From positions 80,105 to 144,104 of the forward strand of contig JAUYCF010000041.1 of NCBI GenBank assembly GCA_030692355.1: a stretch of 64,000 nt of DNA, given 5' to 3'. The position numbers were made by a program, and so were the translations under genes. Below are positions 63,190-64,000 of the stretch, one piece after another. Origin of the DNA: Thiobacillus sp. Its GTDB lineage: Bacteria > Pseudomonadota > Gammaproteobacteria > Burkholderiales > Thiobacillaceae. The notes beneath the pieces were generated by a model. The model made no database searches. It saw only the letters and a program-made list of their open reading frames with translations, and was not told where the DNA came from. Each line of letters starts with the position of its first letter. The stretch's first letter is position 1.

Positions 63190-64000
63190 ACCCGCGCTTC
63201 TCGGTCGTCATCCCCGCCTTCAATTCCGCCGCCACGCTGGCGCGCGCCATCGAATCGGTGCGCGCGCAAAGCTGGCCCGCGCACGAAATCATCGTCGTCG
63301 ATGACGGCTCGACCGATGCGACCGCAGAAATCGCGGCCGGCTTCGACGGCGTGCGCCTGATCCGGCAAAAAAACAGCGGCGTCTCGGTCGCCCGCAACGC
63401 CGGCGCGGCGGCTGCCAGCGGCGACTGGCTGGCGTTTCTCGACGCCGACGACTGGTATGCCCCCGACCGCATCAAACTGCATGCCGAGTGGATCGCCGAA
63501 GACGCGGCGCTCGATTTCCTGACCGGCGATTACGAATACCGCGACGAAACCGGCGCCCTGCTCGGCACCTCGATGGCGCAGCACGAATCGGGCCGCATGA
63601 TGCTTGCAAAGGCGGCGGGCGCGGCGCGGGTGGTGATCGAAACCCCCGCCGAGATCGCCGCCTTCGTCGCTGACCACTTCGGCGACACCCACACGCTGTC
63701 GGTGCCGCGCGCGCGCTTCATCGAACTGGGCGGTTATCCCACCGGCTACAAGGTGTGCGAGGACGTGCACTTTCTGACCCGGCTGGTGGCGAAGAGCCGC
63801 CGCATCGGCGTGGTCTGCCAAAGCCTCGGCGCCTACGTGATCCACGGCGGCAGCGCCACCCGCCGCGACCCGGTGGCGGCGCAACGCGAGAACGTCCGCA
63901 CCCTGAACGATCTTTCCCGGCTGGCGAACAACTTTCCGGAGCCGGTCAGGCAGGGCGTCACGGCACGCATGCAAAGCGCCCGCTACAACCTGGGCTGCGC
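63186..64000 (+). CDS. Glycosyltransferase family 2 (truncated by window end)
   Basis: At least 271 residues of a GT-A glycosyltransferase: FSVVIPAFNSAATLARAIES, VVDDGSTDATAEI, the conserved KNSGVSVARNAGAAAASG, and the metal-binding DADDW. The C-terminus lies beyond the window. ATG 63186 overlaps the previous stop, so it is co-translated with the deacetylase-like gene. Confidence 0.92.
   Translation, partial: MNPRFSVVIPAFNSAATLARAIESVRAQSWPAHEIIVVDDGSTDATAEIAAGFDGVRLIRQKNSGVSVARNAGAAAASGDWLAFLDADDWYAPDRIKLHAEWIAEDAALDFLTGDYEYRDETGALLGTSMAQHESGRMMLAKAAGAARVVIETPAEIAAFVADHFGDTHTLSVPRARFIELGGYPTGYKVCEDVHFLTRLVAKSRRIGVVCQSLGAYVIHGGSATRRDPVAAQRENVRTLNDLSRLANNFPEPVRQGVTARMQSARYNLGC

Overview
The window is GC-rich, densely packed DNA from a Gram-negative bacterium, most likely a betaproteobacterium of the Thiobacillus/Nitrosomonadales type. 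That placement is inferred from gene content: gatCAB next to mreBCD-mrdA-rodA-rlpA, a TlpA-like thioredoxin near lipA, and a complete-looking exosortase A (XrtA/PEP-CTERM) polysaccharide locus. No rRNA or tRNA is visible, so the taxonomy is not proven.

Layout. 0.3-5.7 kb (+): a P-loop protein, MetA and an Mla/Mce-type lipid transport operon (MlaB-MlaE fusion permease, MlaF, MlaD, auxiliary lipoprotein), coupled by short overlaps; a MITE-like element follows. 5.8-8.9 kb: DUF4426 protein, a SafE-like membrane protein, a ParE/addiction-module toxin-antitoxin pair and AmpG. 9.0-13.1 kb (-): an accessory island in one overlapping run: MntA-like nucleotidyltransferase, a truncated HepT, a DinD fragment, an MmeI-like restriction-modification enzyme and a DUF3800 protein. 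13.2-30.0 kb: housekeeping genes xth, pyrE, gatCAB, mreBCD, mrdA, rodA, rlpA, a DacA-like protein whose three catalytic motifs are all altered, dat, a DUF493 gene, lipB, a TlpA-like thioredoxin and lipA. 30.2-34.2 kb (-): an ABC-2 exporter whose two genes are separated by an orphan hicB and repeats, then a hydrolase, a 2Fe-2S ferredoxin and a MazG-like pyrophosphohydrolase.

34.4-64.0 kb is dominated by the XrtA locus: export lipoprotein, chain-length protein, tyrosine kinase, outer-membrane beta-barrel, ExeA-like ATPase, UDP-GlcNAc epimerase, deacetylase, FemAB-like protein, several glycosyltransferases, exosortase A with a C-terminal EpsI domain, an asparagine-synthase-like amidotransferase, an AMP-ligase-like protein, an alpha-toroid protein, a formyltransferase and an O-antigen-ligase-like protein. 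A Phd/PIN toxin-antitoxin pair and a palindromic repeat array come next. They are followed by an asparagine-synthase paralogue lacking its glutaminase cysteine, a sulfotransferase, a deacetylase-like protein and a truncated family 2 glycosyltransferase. Together these would build, modify and export a surface polysaccharide and process PEP-CTERM proteins. No PEP-CTERM substrate, PrsK/PrsR regulator, initiating sugar transferase or flippase lies inside the window.

Non-coding DNA is rich in dispersed palindromic repeats of at least four families. They sit at module borders, and one appears to lie in frame inside the MmeI-like gene.
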